Counted from the first letter of the stretch, positions 27,166-40,208 are shown. The stretch: DNA of 64,000 nt from Carallia brachiata (GCA_021464245.1 JADCRB010000086.1:186001-250000); one strand, 5' to 3'. Made by a program: numbers and translations. The notes: generated by a model not told the origin, from the sequence alone.

Positions 27166-28092
27166 TTTATTATATGAGAATACTATAGTTTTAAGCCAAA
27201 AGGCTGAAAAGACCAATAAATTAAAAAGACACCTTAGCTTCTAAAATTAGAAAAAAAAAATCATTACAAATTTTAATTTTAAATAACATTAAAATTATAT
27301 ACTTGATTTAATGATATTTAATTATTTTTTTTAATTCAATTATTTAAAAATTTATATTATTTTATATTATTTTAATATTAAATAATAAAAATTATTTAGT
27401 ATTTTTTAATTTAAATTTCAATTTTTTTTTGTTAATTTAAAATTCAAATTTAGTGGACAAAATATCGTCCGTACCTGTAAAACGGCGAATGTCCAATTAA
27501 ATAGCCCAAAGCTGCCCATCAATCGGGAGCTTGAGGGAGAGCAAGTTATATGGACATCCTTAACTAGGTCATATAACTCATAAACCCATTTGAATTGACT
27601 GCCCAAGTCCAATAACTCTGGGAACAATTTGATTAGTTCACTGTTTACCTACACAAGCATCCTACCATGGTCAAAGAAAAAAGTAAGTGACGAACATTCA
27701 GCTTAGCTAAGTGATAAAAAGTGTACATTTTTTATGGAGAGGATTTGAATTTGAATTATAGTTTTCTTTCACTTGTTCTTTTTTTAATGATGAATTATTA
27801 TCTCAATTACAGGCAAAAAAAAAAAATAATTATAAAATTTTTAAATGTTATAAATATGATATTATTTGAAATCTCACATGAATAATAACTAACATATAAA
27901 ATAATATTAGTATAAAATTATTCTAATTATATTTTAACTAAATCCTCTAATTACATAACAACCCTCCACGGTCACATAACTACGTGTTTAGTGGGGTGTC
28001 AATTATTTTGATTTGTTCCATAAAAATGAAAAGTTTTGTCTTCCTGTGAACTAGAGTGGTATAATTTCAATAGTCATCTCACACCCCTTGAA

Positions 28093-28117
28093 AACACACA
28101 CACACACACACACACAT
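28093..28117. repeat. (CA)n microsatellite
   Basis: About 12 uninterrupted CA units, directly followed by a short TA run. Confidence 0.9.
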
Positions 28118-28124
28118 ATATGGA

Positions 28125-28262
28125 ACAAGAAAAAAAAAAACCATCGACATGTGAGTTATCGCATATGTGAGTCAACAAGAATCATTCATTATCGTTCTCA
28201 TTAAATCTCCCTTACAGAAAGCGCTCCCTACGTGAGCACTGTTAGGTCTGCATGGACCTTTC
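28125..28262. repeat. Dispersed repeat, copy 1
   Basis: Shares an ordered set of words with 43970-44100: ACAAGAAAAAAAA, GTTATCGCA, a pyrimidine-rich middle and ACTGTT(A/G)GGTCT. The spacing is similar and the copies look roughly 60-65% alike by eye. It is an unclassified low-copy repeat, probably transposon-derived. Confidence 0.4.
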
Positions 28263-28370
28263 CTATGCTCGACCTCGGTATGAATGAGTCAGCATATACC
28301 ATATCAATAGATAGATAAACCAACATAATTATCTTTTTTTTATAGGGAAAAATAATCACCATATCTAGGA

Positions 28371-29462
28371 CTTGTTTAATATCGTTTTTGTTTTCTGTTT
28401 TTGTTTATTTTTCACAAAAAAACAGAAAGCATATTTGGTATCCATTTTATTTTTTTGTTTTTTATTAAAAAGTTGAAAGCATTTTAAAAAAAAATTTGGG
28501 AAAACAATAACATGATGTTTTTCCTTTTTGTTATTTACTTTCTTCTTTATGTTTACTCTCACAACCTATTCTTTCTCCAGCCATCCTCTTCATTATATCT
28601 CTCTCTACTCATTTTCTCTCTGTCCCTCTCTATTTTTTCTCTCTCTACCCTCTCTCTCTCTTTTTCTTTCTTTACTATTCTCTTTACTCATTCTCTCCCC
28701 ACCCTCTCTCTCTCCTTTTTCTCAATCTACCATTCTCTTACTCATTCTCTCTCTCCTTTTTCTCTCTCTACCATTCTCCGTTCTCATTCTCTCTCTACCC
28801 TCTCTCTCCTCGTTCTCTCTCGACTCATTCTCTCTCTACCCTCTCTCTCTCTCCCCTTTTTCTCCCTCAACCATTCTCTCTACTCATTCTCTCTACCCCT
28901 CTAGCTCTCCTTTTTCACTCTACATTCTCTCTACTCATTTTCTCTCTACTCACACACTCTTTTTTTCTCTTTATTATTCTCTCTACTCATTCTCTCTCTA
29001 CCCTCTTTCTCTCCCCTTTTTCTGTCTTTACCATTCTCTCTGTACGGTCACTCTCTCTACTCATTCTCTCTCAACCCACCATCTACTTATTCTCTCTCTA
29101 CTAATTCTTCCTTCATATTTTCTCTCAACTCTCTTTTTATATTCTCTTTCTAGCCACTCTCTTTACCCTACTCTCTCTACTTTTTTTTTTTTCTGTCAAT
29201 TAGTTCTTGCTACACCCTTTTTTTTCTCTCTCCCCCCTTTTCTATCATCTTTCTCTAACTATTCTTTTTACTTTTTATATTTCTATCAGCCATTCCATAT
29301 TTTTTTTCTCTATTCATACTTTTTTTATTGTTTCTCGCACTATCTTTTTTTTTAACTATTTTCTTTATTCTTATAAAAAAATAAAATTTGATAATAATAA
29401 ATACAAAAATTTAAAAAAAAAAACAAAACAAAATAGAAAACAGTGGTTTGTAAACAGGCTCT
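28371..29462. repeat. Polypyrimidine (TCTC-rich) minisatellite within degenerate inverted termini
   Basis: From about 28550 to 29350 the plus strand is almost pure C/T. It is built from irregular repeats of units such as CATTCTCTCTACTCATTCTC and TACCCTCTCTCTCTCC, roughly 50 bases long. Long open frames across it (up to 275 Leu/Ser/Phe-only residues) are compositional artefacts. The flanks resemble each other in inverted orientation: ACTTGTTTAATATCG...TGTTTTCTGTTTTTGTTT on the left, AAACAAAATAGAAAACAGTG...AAACAGGCTC on the right. The tract may therefore be the expanded interior of a MITE. Confidence 0.7.
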
Positions 29463-29573
29463 TAAAAAGTGCATTTTCTTGGCCGCTGGTCTTTGTGCTC
29501 TCTAGATTAGAGAATTCAGTTAGTATCACTGCCACGATTTTTTAAAAGAGAAAAGTTTGGTTTAGTGGCAATT

Positions 29574-29738
29574 GTGTCCCAGTCCCACTTGGCATTAATA
29601 AAAAAAAATTTTGAAATTTTTGTTTTAAAAAAATAAAGTTTTAAGATATAATTAAATATATTTAAAATAATAATAAAAATTACTTAAAATTTTATTTTTT
29701 AAAAATTAAAATAAAATTTATTAACGAGGCGTCGGGAC
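29574..29738. mobile_element. Foldback MITE, about 165 bp
   Basis: The left end TGTCCCAGTCCCACTTGGCA and the right end ...TTATTAACGAGGCGTCGGGACA pair as imperfect inverted repeats that continue about 70 bases inward through A/T-rich arms. The interior resembles that of the element at 29990-30165, so both may belong to one family. Confidence 0.5.
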
Positions 29739-29989
29739 AAAAGTCCCGGCCCACCAAAAGAACTCTTTTAAAAAAAGGGCTGTGCAACAATCATTGGCGT
29801 GCTTATCGGACCCTCTTCTATTACTAATTCGTTTTTGGTCGGCTTCTTAGGAGAACTAAGAATCGAATTTTGGACCGGCATAAGCCTGCGAATGGACCAC
29901 GCCACGGCTACGCGGCGTCGTTCACTGACTTGGCCATGTTATTATGTATGCATGCGTGGAGAAAAAGTCGATGGATAGACGTTAGCCCA

Positions 29990-30165
29990 ACGTCTGTTCA
30001 ACGGGAATAAGAAAAAATATACATTTAATTTTTTTAAAAAAATTAAGATTTAAGAATAATATTAAACATGTTTCAAATAACATCAAGTATTATTAAAATT
30101 TAATTTAAAAAAAAAAAGAAATATGGCAGAACCAACGTCTGCCTACCTAATGGCCCCGTCTGTTT
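29990..30165. mobile_element. Foldback MITE, second family copy
   Basis: It starts near CAACGTCTGTTCAACGGGAA and ends near GGCAGAACCAACGTCTGCC, with an AT-rich palindromic middle that resembles the element 250 bases upstream. It is non-coding. Confidence 0.4.
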
Positions 30166-30563
30166 GTGTCCTAATCCCCATGACCATTTCTGTGTTCAAC
30201 TTTTCAAACCTCTCAAGTAAACTTGATTTATTACCTGATCACATGCCTATTAATAAAGTTATTCATTTCGTTTGAGATTGGATAACAATACCCAAAAAAA
30301 AAAAAAAATTGCTAATTTTTTTTTTTAGCATAATACACTTAATAATCTTACAACATATAAATTTAATTTTTTTTTTAATTTAAGTAAATTCTACTTATTA
30401 TGTAATATAAAATTATAAATAAAATATACTTTAAAAAAATGTGAGTTAAATTAAAATAATATAAACTCCAAAGTTGAAAAGTCTCAAAGTCTTGAAGGAG
30501 CAGGTCCTTGCCAAACCAGTTCAAAACATTAAACAGAAGTTCAGCAGTTATTAACAACACTAT

Positions 30564-30571
30564 TATATAAG
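30564..30571 (+). promoter_or_regulatory. TATA box of the subtilase gene
   Basis: TATATAAG lies 31 bases or more before the first ATG (30602) and about 75 before the second (30644). A plant transcript would start around 30595-30605, so the first ATG would sit at or before the 5' end. The box therefore favours the second ATG as the translation start. Confidence 0.5.
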
Positions 30572-30643
30572 AACTACAATTCTCGTCATCTCCTCAATGT
30601 TATGACCCTAAACATAATATCCTGCAATCACATATCACAAAAA

Positions 30644-32934
30644 ATGTTGCCCTGTCTACTGCTGCTGCCGCTGCTGCTACTGTGTGACAGCTATGCGGTA
30701 GCATTAGCAAATAGCGAAGAACTCCAGACGTACATAATCCACCTGGACCATTCTCAAAAGCCTGCTTCCTTTGCCACCCATCAGTCCTGGCACAGATCCA
30801 TCCTTCATTCTTTATCAAATCCTGTTAATGACCAGGACATGTTGTTGTACTCATACAACCATGTTTTACACGGTTTCAGTGCCAGGCTCACACAATCCCA
30901 GCTTTCAGAAATTGAGGATTCTCCATATCATCTCACCACCCACAGAGAGACCTTTGGCAAGCTACATACCACTCGAACCCCAATGTTTCTTGGACTCAAC
31001 AGAAACAATGGCCTGTGGCCTATCTCTTCATATGGTGATGGTGTGATCATAGGAATTATTGACACCGGCATTTGGCCAGAGAGTGAGAGTTTTAATGATA
31101 AGGGGATGCCCCCGGTGCCTCAGAGATGGAAGGGAAAGTGTGAGAATGGCACAGCTTTTGGCCCGTCTATGTGCAACAGGAAACTTATTGGAGCTCGGTC
31201 TTTCAGCAAAGCGCTCCTTGCTTCAGGGCAAAACATTTCATTGGAGCTGGATTATTCATCTGCTAGAGACTTCAATGGTCATGGAACACATGTAGCATCA
31301 ATAGCCGCAGGGAAACCAGTAGAGGGTGTAAGCTATTTTGGCAGTGGGAAGGGCACCGCCAAAGGCATAGCACCGAAGGCGCATATTGCCATGTACAAAG
31401 CCGTCTTCGCAACAAGCACCTTCGAGGCCTCCGAATTTGACGTGCTTGCAGCCATTGACCAAGCAATTGCTGATGGGGTTGACGTATTGTCCATGTCTCT
31501 TGGATTTCCACACTCCCCTTATTTCAGTAATCTAATGGCCATAGGGTCTCTCGCAGCAGTGGAGAAAGGCATCGTTGTTGTATGTTCATCTGGTAACGAT
31601 TTTGCTCTAAACACGACCAACAATGGCGCCCCATGGATTACAACCGTCGGGGCCGGCACAATTGATCGGAGTTTTACTGCTGCAGTCACTCTAGAAAATG
31701 GTTTGACAGTAGAAGGAACTTCCTACTACCCGAACAACGTTTATGCCACCGACGTTCCTCTGTACTACGGAAAAGATCACAAAAACAAATCAATATGCAA
31801 CAGTGGCGCTTTGAATGCCAAGGAAGTTCGTGGAAAGATAGTCGTCTGTGATAGCAGCAACCCCGAAATTGGTTTTCAGGAACAATTCCAACAAGAAAAG
31901 GAACTTGTCAGGGTAGGTGCCTTTGCAGGAATATACATAGCAGATACAATAGTCTGGGCTCCAATCAACTATAGCATTCCTGGTCTCATTGTACCAACTA
32001 GTTCTGGGGCTTCAATTAGATCATACCTAAGTGCCCCGAATACCACAATGAAGGTGAAAATTTTGAGATTCGGATTCACCAATCTGGGAATAAAACCAGC
32101 ACCTCAAGTAGCCACTTTTTCTTCAAAGGGACCAGATCCTATCAATCCAGGTATTCTGAAACCAGACGTTCTGGCTCCTGGATATGACATTCTGGGAGCA
32201 ATGAGGCCAGAGTACCCATACATGATGCTAGGCAAATACAATTTGGAAACAGATTATGGCCTGATGTCAGGCACATCAATGGCAACACCGCTTCTTGCAG
32301 GAGTTGCAGCATTGGTCAAAAAAGTCCATCCTGAATGGAGCCCAGCAGCAATCCGATCAGCTATTATGACCACAGCTTATACTACAGATAACACTGGCTC
32401 CATCATAACAGACCAACTGACAGGCCTTCCCACGACGCCTCTAGCCTTCGGGGCTGGACATGTTAACCCGAACAAGGCCATGAATCCTGGACTCGTCTAC
32501 GATCTGGATTTCCAGGATTATGTTGATTTTCTTTTGGTCTTGGCTACACTGAAAGGCAAATGAGGATCACCCTCAGACGAGGTCATTGGAGTTGCAGTCA
32601 GAAGCCAACCGAGTTGAACTATCCTTCTTTTATGGCCATATTTCACAGTGGAGGTAACTCTTCAACTGTGAAAAAATTTTGGAGGACGCTCACAAACGTT
32701 GGAGATGATGCGGCAGTTTACCGGGCAATGCTAGAGCATGTTCCTGATGGCATTAGAATCAAAACAGAGCCTAGTACTCTGACCTTCACCCGCAAACATC
32801 AGAAGCAAAGCTTTACTCTGAGTTTAGAAATTGACAAAACAGTTCCAAGCGGAACTGAGCTGTTTGCTTATCTGAAATGGATTGATCAACACAACCACGT
32901 AGCGTCAAGCCCGATAGAGGTGATCAAATTCTAG
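30644..32934 (+). CDS. Subtilisin-like serine protease, SBT1 type (SBT1.9-like), one frameshift
   Basis: A secreted plant subtilase, expected to act in the apoplast after prodomain removal. The single-exon gene is in the usual subtilase order: signal peptide (MLPCLLLLPLLLL), I9 prodomain (TYIIHLDHSQKP...HGFSARL), peptidase S8, PA domain insert and Fn3-like C-terminal domain. Counting from the upstream ATG at 30602, the catalytic residues are D154 (IIDTGIWPES), H227 (GHGTHVAS) and S559 (SGTSMATP), with oxyanion N332 (SSGND). The frame breaks at about 32531-32537, where one base is missing in the family motif DFLCGLGYT. The remaining Fn3-like domain continues in the next frame from 32536 to the stop at 32932-32934. 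Restored length is about 763 residues (777 from 30602), normal for the family. I prefer the start at 30644 because of the TATA position and signal peptide. It is either a recent pseudogene or, more likely, a sequence error. Confidence 0.9.
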
Positions 32935-35900
32935 AGAAGTTGGACATCCTGATTCTGGAGGCAATTAGTCACACCCTTGGAAGTATCAACCAACAATATC
33001 ATCGTACAAATTATTCTGTATTGAAATGGCAAAGAATAAGGGATCATTTTGGCCTGGTTCCGTGCAGATATGGAGCACATGAACAATAATGTATCTGAAC
33101 TAGATGGGTCATTTTTCATTGAAGTTGGAATTGCATGTTTACAGTCATTGTTCGAGGATTGTCTTAGCCACCGATATTGAAAGTCTTTTTCCTAACAAAG
33201 ACAAACCTACCCCATCTTGTTGACAATGCTTGGCCTCCACTAAAAGTTGATCACATTGAAAATAGTTTTTTTCTCTACAAATAAAAGAATTGTCCTTTTC
33301 TTTTTTCTATCACTAAAAGCTGATTGTGACTGAAAATGTTTTTATACATAGAGTAAAATTATATGGCTAAAATTAAATAAAATAAGTAGTAATGTAATTT
33401 TATTTAATAATATTTATTTATTTATTTATAAATTAAAATATTCAACGACTAATATTATTTTATTACTATTTTCAAATAATTCTTATACATCCAAAAAAAA
33501 AAAATGTTTCCTTAAAATTAACAGACACCAAGTCCAATACTTCGAGATGAATTTGTCCCCACAAAAACGTATGGGGAGATCATTGTGTCAATGAAAAACA
33601 GGGCTCCATGTGGTTTGGAAAATTCAATGGGTCTATTTCCATGTGATAATAGAGTTAGATTGATAATTAGCTAAAAGGAACTATATATCCCTTCCCGTTA
33701 ACTATTTATAAACTAATTAGACACTACCACAATTTCGTTTGGCTCTAGTTTCACATCAAAACCTATGGTTCTGGTTCATAACTGATTGTTTCAGTTCCGC
33801 AATCCGAGGGAACTAAATGGAAATTAGCAATGACTCATTTTTAGTTCCATCAGTAAACCAGTTTCAGGACACTTTTGATTCCAAAATTAGCAAATTTTAT
33901 AAAAATTTGTTTGCCTAGCCGGTTAAATTCTTAGTTGTTCTTATTGTTTGTTAGTAAATTGGTCACTGTGCTCTCTAAAAGACACACACTACGGAGCACT
34001 CCAACAAACGAATGTATGCTGGCAAGGTGATATTCTTTTGAAAATTTTTCTTTGAAACTTGGTTTTTGGATGGATCAATTAGCAAGTTTGCTGCCTACTT
34101 CTGACATTTTTCTGGCTTTAATTTCCATCTCTAATAGTTTTTATCAAATTAAACGCAAAAAATTGACAAATTGAACAAAATTGAGAGAGGTCTCATTTGT
34201 TTGTATATTTACAGAGTTAGAAAAAAGAGAGAAAAGAATAATCACATGACACTGTCTACTAATTCTCTACTAATTAGTACAGACATGTTTTAATTATACA
34301 TGAACACGTAACTAATTCTAATAATATAGATCTCATTTATAAGTTAACATTTATAGTCCTCATATTAAAATTTTCATATTATGACATTAACGTGCGTGTA
34401 TGTGTGTGTGTATATACATATACATACAATTTTTTTGTTGAAAACTATGCAATGGAATTTTTAAGATTGTCCTGACTGATTCACTGATCGAATAAATCTT
34501 TTTATGTCATTTCCTTGTGTGGTTAGATAAAATAACCAAACCAAATTCACCTTTGGATCACCGATTCACTGATTTAACAGCTAAATCGATCCTGTTTTTA
34601 AAAGCATGGTCTTATCAGCGTATCCTTGTTATGTAAAGAAAAGTCCATTTGCTGTTCTAATATGATGAGTTTATGAGTATTCATTACATTTTATTAAAGA
34701 AGAAATAACCAACGAGTTCAACCATCAGTCACTAATTGACCACTAACCCATTGACTTAACCAATTGACCGGGACAATAGCCGATTAGGATTCAAAAATTA
34801 TGATTAAGAGATTTTAGAGAAGAAATGATGTAGGACGAATTGGAAGAACAACTTAAATCAGAAATCCACCTGACAACTAAAACACTCAAGAATCCACCCG
34901 AAAATAAACGAGAATCCACTCGAGAGAAAATTATCTGTAATCAGTATTTAATTGCATAAAGTCTGAACATAATACATGTTCAAACTCTATTTATAGAGCT
35001 CAACAGATAAATCGTAAACAGAAACAAATAACTGCTGACAGATAATTATAGAAATAACTGAAAAATAAACACGTAATTAACACGTTCTAAATAAAATAAA
35101 ATCTAACAACTGAATAACAAATCCTATCCTACGTGGACCGAAACTTTCGGAATTTCTTCCGGGAGAAGAAATCCCTATCAGTAACTGCAACTGCATCAAG
35201 AAAGAGCAAGTAGAGATTAACATGAGACGTTGAATATGGAAATGACTAATTTAACCATATTAATTCTTTCTATTAACACTCATCAATTTTAGTATTTTAT
35301 TAAAATTAGAATTGTAAAAAATATTGTTTTTCTTTCTTCTCATAATTTACTTTTTTCTAAAGAAATTTTTAATTTTTCTTACTCACACTACCTTTTTTTT
35401 CAAATATAGAAAAAAAAAAAAGAAGAAGAAGAAAAAATTTTCATTTCTCTCAATTTCTTTTTCCCTTACGTTTTTGCTCAAAAAGAATTCTTTTTCCCTT
35501 ATTTTTCTTTTATTTTCCTTACGTTCAAATAATCTACTACTCGGATTAGATTCCATTTCAAATTCCCGTGCCCACTTGCATTTGCGTAAATATTGGCATC
35601 GGTACTGTCCTAAAAAAAATGAACTATTGGCCTTCATCAAGCATTGAATGAACAATTGGTAAACCTTTTTGCCGACAAGTAGAAGAGCTTAGTCGACAAG
35701 TGGAAACCTGAGTCTAATAAAGCTAAACGAAGGAATTGCGTCTCAATTAGAGAATATTAAAGCGGTGTATAACACTCTTAACCAAAATGACTAAAATTAT
35801 AAATTAGTGTCTAATATTTAGATTGACATTTAATTATAGACAGGACTTTATTTTTTTACCAAATTGGTCCCTCTTGTGTTTGTTATAGTGTAATTCAATA

Positions 35901-36510
35901 TTTTTCTATGATCTGAATATTGAATATTAAATTTATTGAGACATATATCATCATTTGTCACGTCATCAAATCTTAATAAGATGATAATACATTTTATTTT
36001 AATTTTTTTATTAACTTTTCTATTAAATTCCAAAAATTAAGGAAAAAATGAAATAAAAAGTGAGAAAAAAATTTCATGTTATCATAATTTTTAAGATATA
36101 GCATCTTATAAAGAAGTGGTCTCATAGCATAATAAGTAAATAATGTATACATTAGTAAATTTGACTGTCAAATAACAAAAAAATACCGACTTGTTTTGCA
36201 ACAAACATGTGGGAGATCGATTTTGTAAAAATAAACATATTGTATCTAAAATTAAACAATGACCTAAATGTGTAACACCAATTTAAAATTTTAGCCAAAC
36301 CAAATTCAAGGGAGAAAGAATGGTTTACTAGTTGTGGCCGGCAAGAGTAAAGCATAAAGTTCATACTGGGTCGTCATCCATTTATTATGGGTCGACCTAC
36401 TTTTATTATGTTTAAACGGTTATGGCCTTTTTAACTGTGAGGGTTAACGCAGGTATTTCACCATTTTTCCTTCTTCCTTTTTTTCCTTGTTTTATCTTGG
36501 CATGTTGCAC
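32935..36510. other. Intergenic region, no gene
   Basis: The subtilase 3' UTR probably extends some 200-300 bases. Beyond it are AT-rich spacer, a (TG)/(TA) stretch near 34391-34427, an LTR-like AT-rich stretch near 34800-35150 without a partner, and an A/T homopolymer cluster near 35390-35420. None of the open frames here looks coding. Confidence 0.5.
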
Positions 36511-36525
36511 ACTAATCTTATACAT

Positions 36526-37348
36526 CAACTTTGTTCTTTATATACATAATATATATTGCACATTAATTTAAACATCTTACATATATTACACCACTGTGAT
36601 GGATGATGCAGCGTTAGCCGCTGCGATTTTCGTCGCACCCGCCCCTCCTCTGACTCAACCATTGCCATTGCTGTTGACACCGATGCCCTGCTCTCTTTGT
36701 TGATGCGGTGGCTGATGTCGCTGCCTCGAAGGCCGTTCTCGCTACCATTAGTTTTGTTGCTACCAGCCCCTTCATCCATGCCTCTGGTGTGGCCATCACT
36801 GTCGTCGTCTACCCTATTGCCGCTGTCACCAAACCTACTATCCCCATCGTCGATTCTGCCAGTGAAGGTGCCGGCGCTTGCCCCGCCACCTTCTGCCGCT
36901 GGTGCTGCCACTAGATCTGATGGAAATGGTGTTTGTTGATTTATGTTAGATTGGGGGACTTGTATCGATTGTATGTATTTGTCTGTTTATGTCTGTAGCT
37001 TAGCATTTTGGGAAATTATTGTTGGTGTAGTCGGTTGACTTCCGTTACCAATTCGTAGAAGTGAGGTATTTACTATTTTGTATAGCTTTATCTGGCTGAT
37101 CTAGATTTAGTTCAAATTTTAGTTTTAATTAGATTTACCATCAGTTCAATATGTACCTCTTTTGAGAGTATTTTATTAATGGGTTTCATGCCCAATCGAT
37201 AAATGGTTATTTTGACCATCTTAGTTGTAAGTCATCGTTGTCGCCTTTTATTCCTGCCATGTGTAGGTTCATCTGATACATTCGTGTTGAACTTGTGTAC
37301 GGCTTCACCTCAGTTTAATGTAATAATTTCTATTTGATAAAAAAAAAA
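36526..37348 (+). mobile_element. Candidate non-LTR retroposon with poly-A tail
   Basis: A GC-rich, codon-like 5' portion (36600-36920) is followed by a T-rich 3' UTR-like stretch and a 3' A-run at 37339-37350. Near-identical 12-bp words AATCTTATACAT (36514-36525) and AATCTTATAGAT (37349-37360) flank it and may be a target-site duplication. The layout resembles the better-supported insertion at 46923-47885. No reverse transcriptase is present; a non-autonomous LINE derivative or a processed pseudogene would both fit. Confidence 0.4.
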
Positions 37349-37499
37349 AATCTTATAGATATGACACATTAATGTTATTCTTTATACCCCCAACCAAAAT
37401 TTTAAGTAATATATATTATAACTAAAAAGGTCCCATGAACCCAGTGTTGGCGCAGCGTAACACGCCTTTGGCCCCCCCACGTGATTGATGCTTGTCGCA

Positions 37500-38823
37500 T
37501 AGGATTGGCAATCGGGGACGGGGATAGCCCCCCCACTCCCCGTACTCGTTTATTACTCTCATCCTTATCCCTGTCCCCGTCCCCGTCGGGTATGAAATTT
37601 TAATCCTCGTTCCCATCCCTGTCGGGGAATGGGGATCCCCGTCCCCGCCCGTCCCCACCCGTTCCCTTACAAAAGAAAATTTTAAAAGTCATATATTTTC
37701 ACAATTCAAATTACTTGATACTCATGATCAATGACAAACCAGTTATTTATATTACAAATCTCATGTGATTTAAAAATATAATGAATAGGTGATCTAAATA
37801 TTGAAGTTTAAATGCACGAGTTTTTTGTTAAGAATTAGTAATAGAAATTAAGGTAATAAACTTGATGCACGATGTGTATAAGAATAATGACACTATTTTT
37901 GAAAATATTATATTACTCAAGTTTATAATAAGTAAGTATTGAAATTATGTTACTCAAATTTATATATTGATATAATGACACTATTTTTGAAAATGCTAAT
38001 ATATAGAATAATTTAGACAAATTGTATTTAATATTTCAGTTGTTATATAATACTAAAGTTTAAAACTGTATTTTATAAAAATATCGATCACATAAAAAAA
38101 ACTCAAATATGAAAAATTCAATAAATAAAAATTATAAAAACATCACTCCATAATTTTGTATTTTTTCTTATCTATTTTTTATATATAGTGTTAGATTTCT
38201 TGTAATGTTGGGAGTTTTAACTTCGTTCTTAATTTTTTAAACAATTTATTCTCATATTTTTTACACTTATATACTGACACATTTGAAAAGAAAGAAATAA
38301 TAGTATTTTAAAATAAGACTTTGAATAAAAAAGTGGTCTTTCTAACTTGTATATTCGGGTACAAGCCTTCAAATTATTGGTTGAGAATTTATACGACAAG
38401 TTATTGTGATTCCTACAATATCCATTAATAATTTCGTAATTGTAATTAGAATTAGTTATTACTTGAATTCTCAACCTCAAGACTATCAATATTTTGAATA
38501 AACTATTGAGTTAAAGAAAGTAATTTCATTAATAATTTTAAAGTAGTTAAAATATAAATTATTGAAAAGTGAATACAATAAATATTAAATAATAAAAACG
38601 AATAAAGATTAAAAGTTAAATAAAAAATAAAAAAATAAATGGGTTGGGGATGAGGAGGGTATGGGGATGGGGATAGGTAAACTCATCCCCATCCCCATAC
38701 CCGCTAAAAAAATATGGGGATCCCCGATCCCCGCCCTGTTCTCCGGTCAACTGGTTTGACCCCGTACTCGTCAGAGCGGGTATAAGTAATCTCCGATAGG
38801 TATGGGTAAAATTGTCATCCCTA
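37500..38823. mobile_element. hAT-like non-autonomous element with GGGGATGGGG subterminal repeats
   Basis: The left terminus TAGGATTGGCAATCGGGG and right terminus ...GGGTAAAATTGTCATCCCTA are imperfect inverted repeats of the plant hAT type (TAGGG-TGGCAA). The flanking 8-bp words TTGTCGCA (37492-37499) and TTATCACA (38824-38831) match at 6 of 8 positions. Both ends carry clusters of CCCCGTCCCC / GGGGATGGGG motifs, and the 900-base interior is AT-rich without a transposase ORF. Confidence 0.75.
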
Positions 38824-38831
38824 TTATCACA

Positions 38832-40200
38832 GGTTCAATAGGGTTGGGGCGCACTTTTGGTGTTCTTTTTCTCCTTTACATTGGCGCCTCTTTCTGTATT
38901 TTTTTTTCTTCTTCTTTTTTATTTTTTTTTTTCCCTTTCATCTGCGCCCTTTCTTTTTTTTTCTTCTTTTTTTTTCTTAAAAAAAACATGTAATTTTTTT
39001 TATTTCTCTATAAACCTATTGATAATGTAATCGATAAAATTATTTTTATTTATTTTTAAAATTATTTCAATTAACACTTTTTTAAAAATATTTTATCTTT
39101 TAATGAAATAAATAATTAAAATAATTATTATTACAAAGAAAAAATATTTAAAAATATATTGTATATTCAAATATGTATTTGCTTATAAAATCACCATCAA
39201 TTCCATTAGTTATAAAATTTATGGTAATATTTTTTTACAATGAATATCGTAAAAATTTTATTGTACAACCATATAAAAAATAAATGATTAAATAATTAAA
39301 TAATTACTTATATAAAAAATGTATTTAATTATATAAAAAATAAAAAAATTAAAACATTATAATTTATAAGGTATAATATTTATTATTCATAATAATAAAT
39401 ATTTTTTTTAATGATAGACATTAGTTATTATTATCGTATTTTTACATATTAAGTTCGCCTCCCTAAAAAAATTTTTTAAATCCGTCCATGATTATACACA
39501 TAAATTATTTTCTCGGAAAAAAAAAAGAAAAAACCAATGAGATCCTAAATTTCACTCTCTCTCCTTTCTCTCTTTCTCGCTCAGACGCTCGCTATTCGCA
39601 TAATCGCATCTTGTCTTTAAGCCCGTCCTTCTATCATTTTTGTATGTTTAATTACCAAAGTCTGCCTGTAGGGACAGTAAGGAGAGACAAGTGTAAATAC
39701 AAGTGATCGGTTCTATAGTTTTTTTTTTTTTTCGTTAAAAAATTTTAAGTTAATTGTATATATATAATATTTTAATCGTATATAAATAATATTTTTTAAA
39801 AAACGAAATAAAAAATAAATAACTGAGACCTACTCTGTCTCCCTTTACTGGTCACCTTTTTTTTTTTTTTTTCCTATTCTTGATAGAGAAAAATTTCTGT
39901 GCTATGTGAGCAAAAAAAAAAATTTCAAGAAAAAAATTTTATTTTTTCAGTGCATATTATATAAAATTTAAACTTTAAATTTTAAGATAATATCCATTTA
40001 ATTTTATTTTTTACATTATATAAATATAATTACATTAAATTAAAATTTATAGTATTTTATTAATAGCATGATACGGAAATGTGCAGCTGTGATTGTGATT
40101 GTGAAACTAAGCTGCTTTCGAGGACAAACGCAAGGAAATTGAAGCCCTTGTTTGAATTTAGGCGTTCAGTCAAAAAACAAAAAAGCACGAGCACGACTGA
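38832..40200. other. AT-rich intergenic region
   Basis: Poly-T/poly-A runs and AT-rich spacer upstream of the small-protein array. No gene or element could be delimited. Confidence 0.5.
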
Positions 40201-40208
40201 CTTAATTC

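Larger units (their letters stand above)
25966..28370. other. Intergenic region with small repeats
   Basis: No supportable gene. It contains A-rich runs near 26128-26173, a foldback element at 26985-27165, a (CA)n microsatellite at 28093-28117 and a dispersed repeat at 28125-28262; the last three are listed separately. Confidence 0.5.

Noticed and set aside
28512..29355. Long open frames of 130 and 275 residues
   Set aside because: They consist only of Leu, Ser, Phe, Pro, Tyr and a few others because the DNA is a C/T repeat. Two overlapping frames are open at once, which signals composition rather than coding.
34440..34800. Second, decayed copy of the 12.2-kb hAT element
   Set aside because: It shares only short words (AAAACTATGC, TTTTTAAAAGCATGG). 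Termini and duplication could not be matched.
36525..36939. Ala/Gly-rich open frames on both strands
   Set aside because: Several frames are open in both directions with no domain. They lie in the GC-rich part of a probable retroposon.
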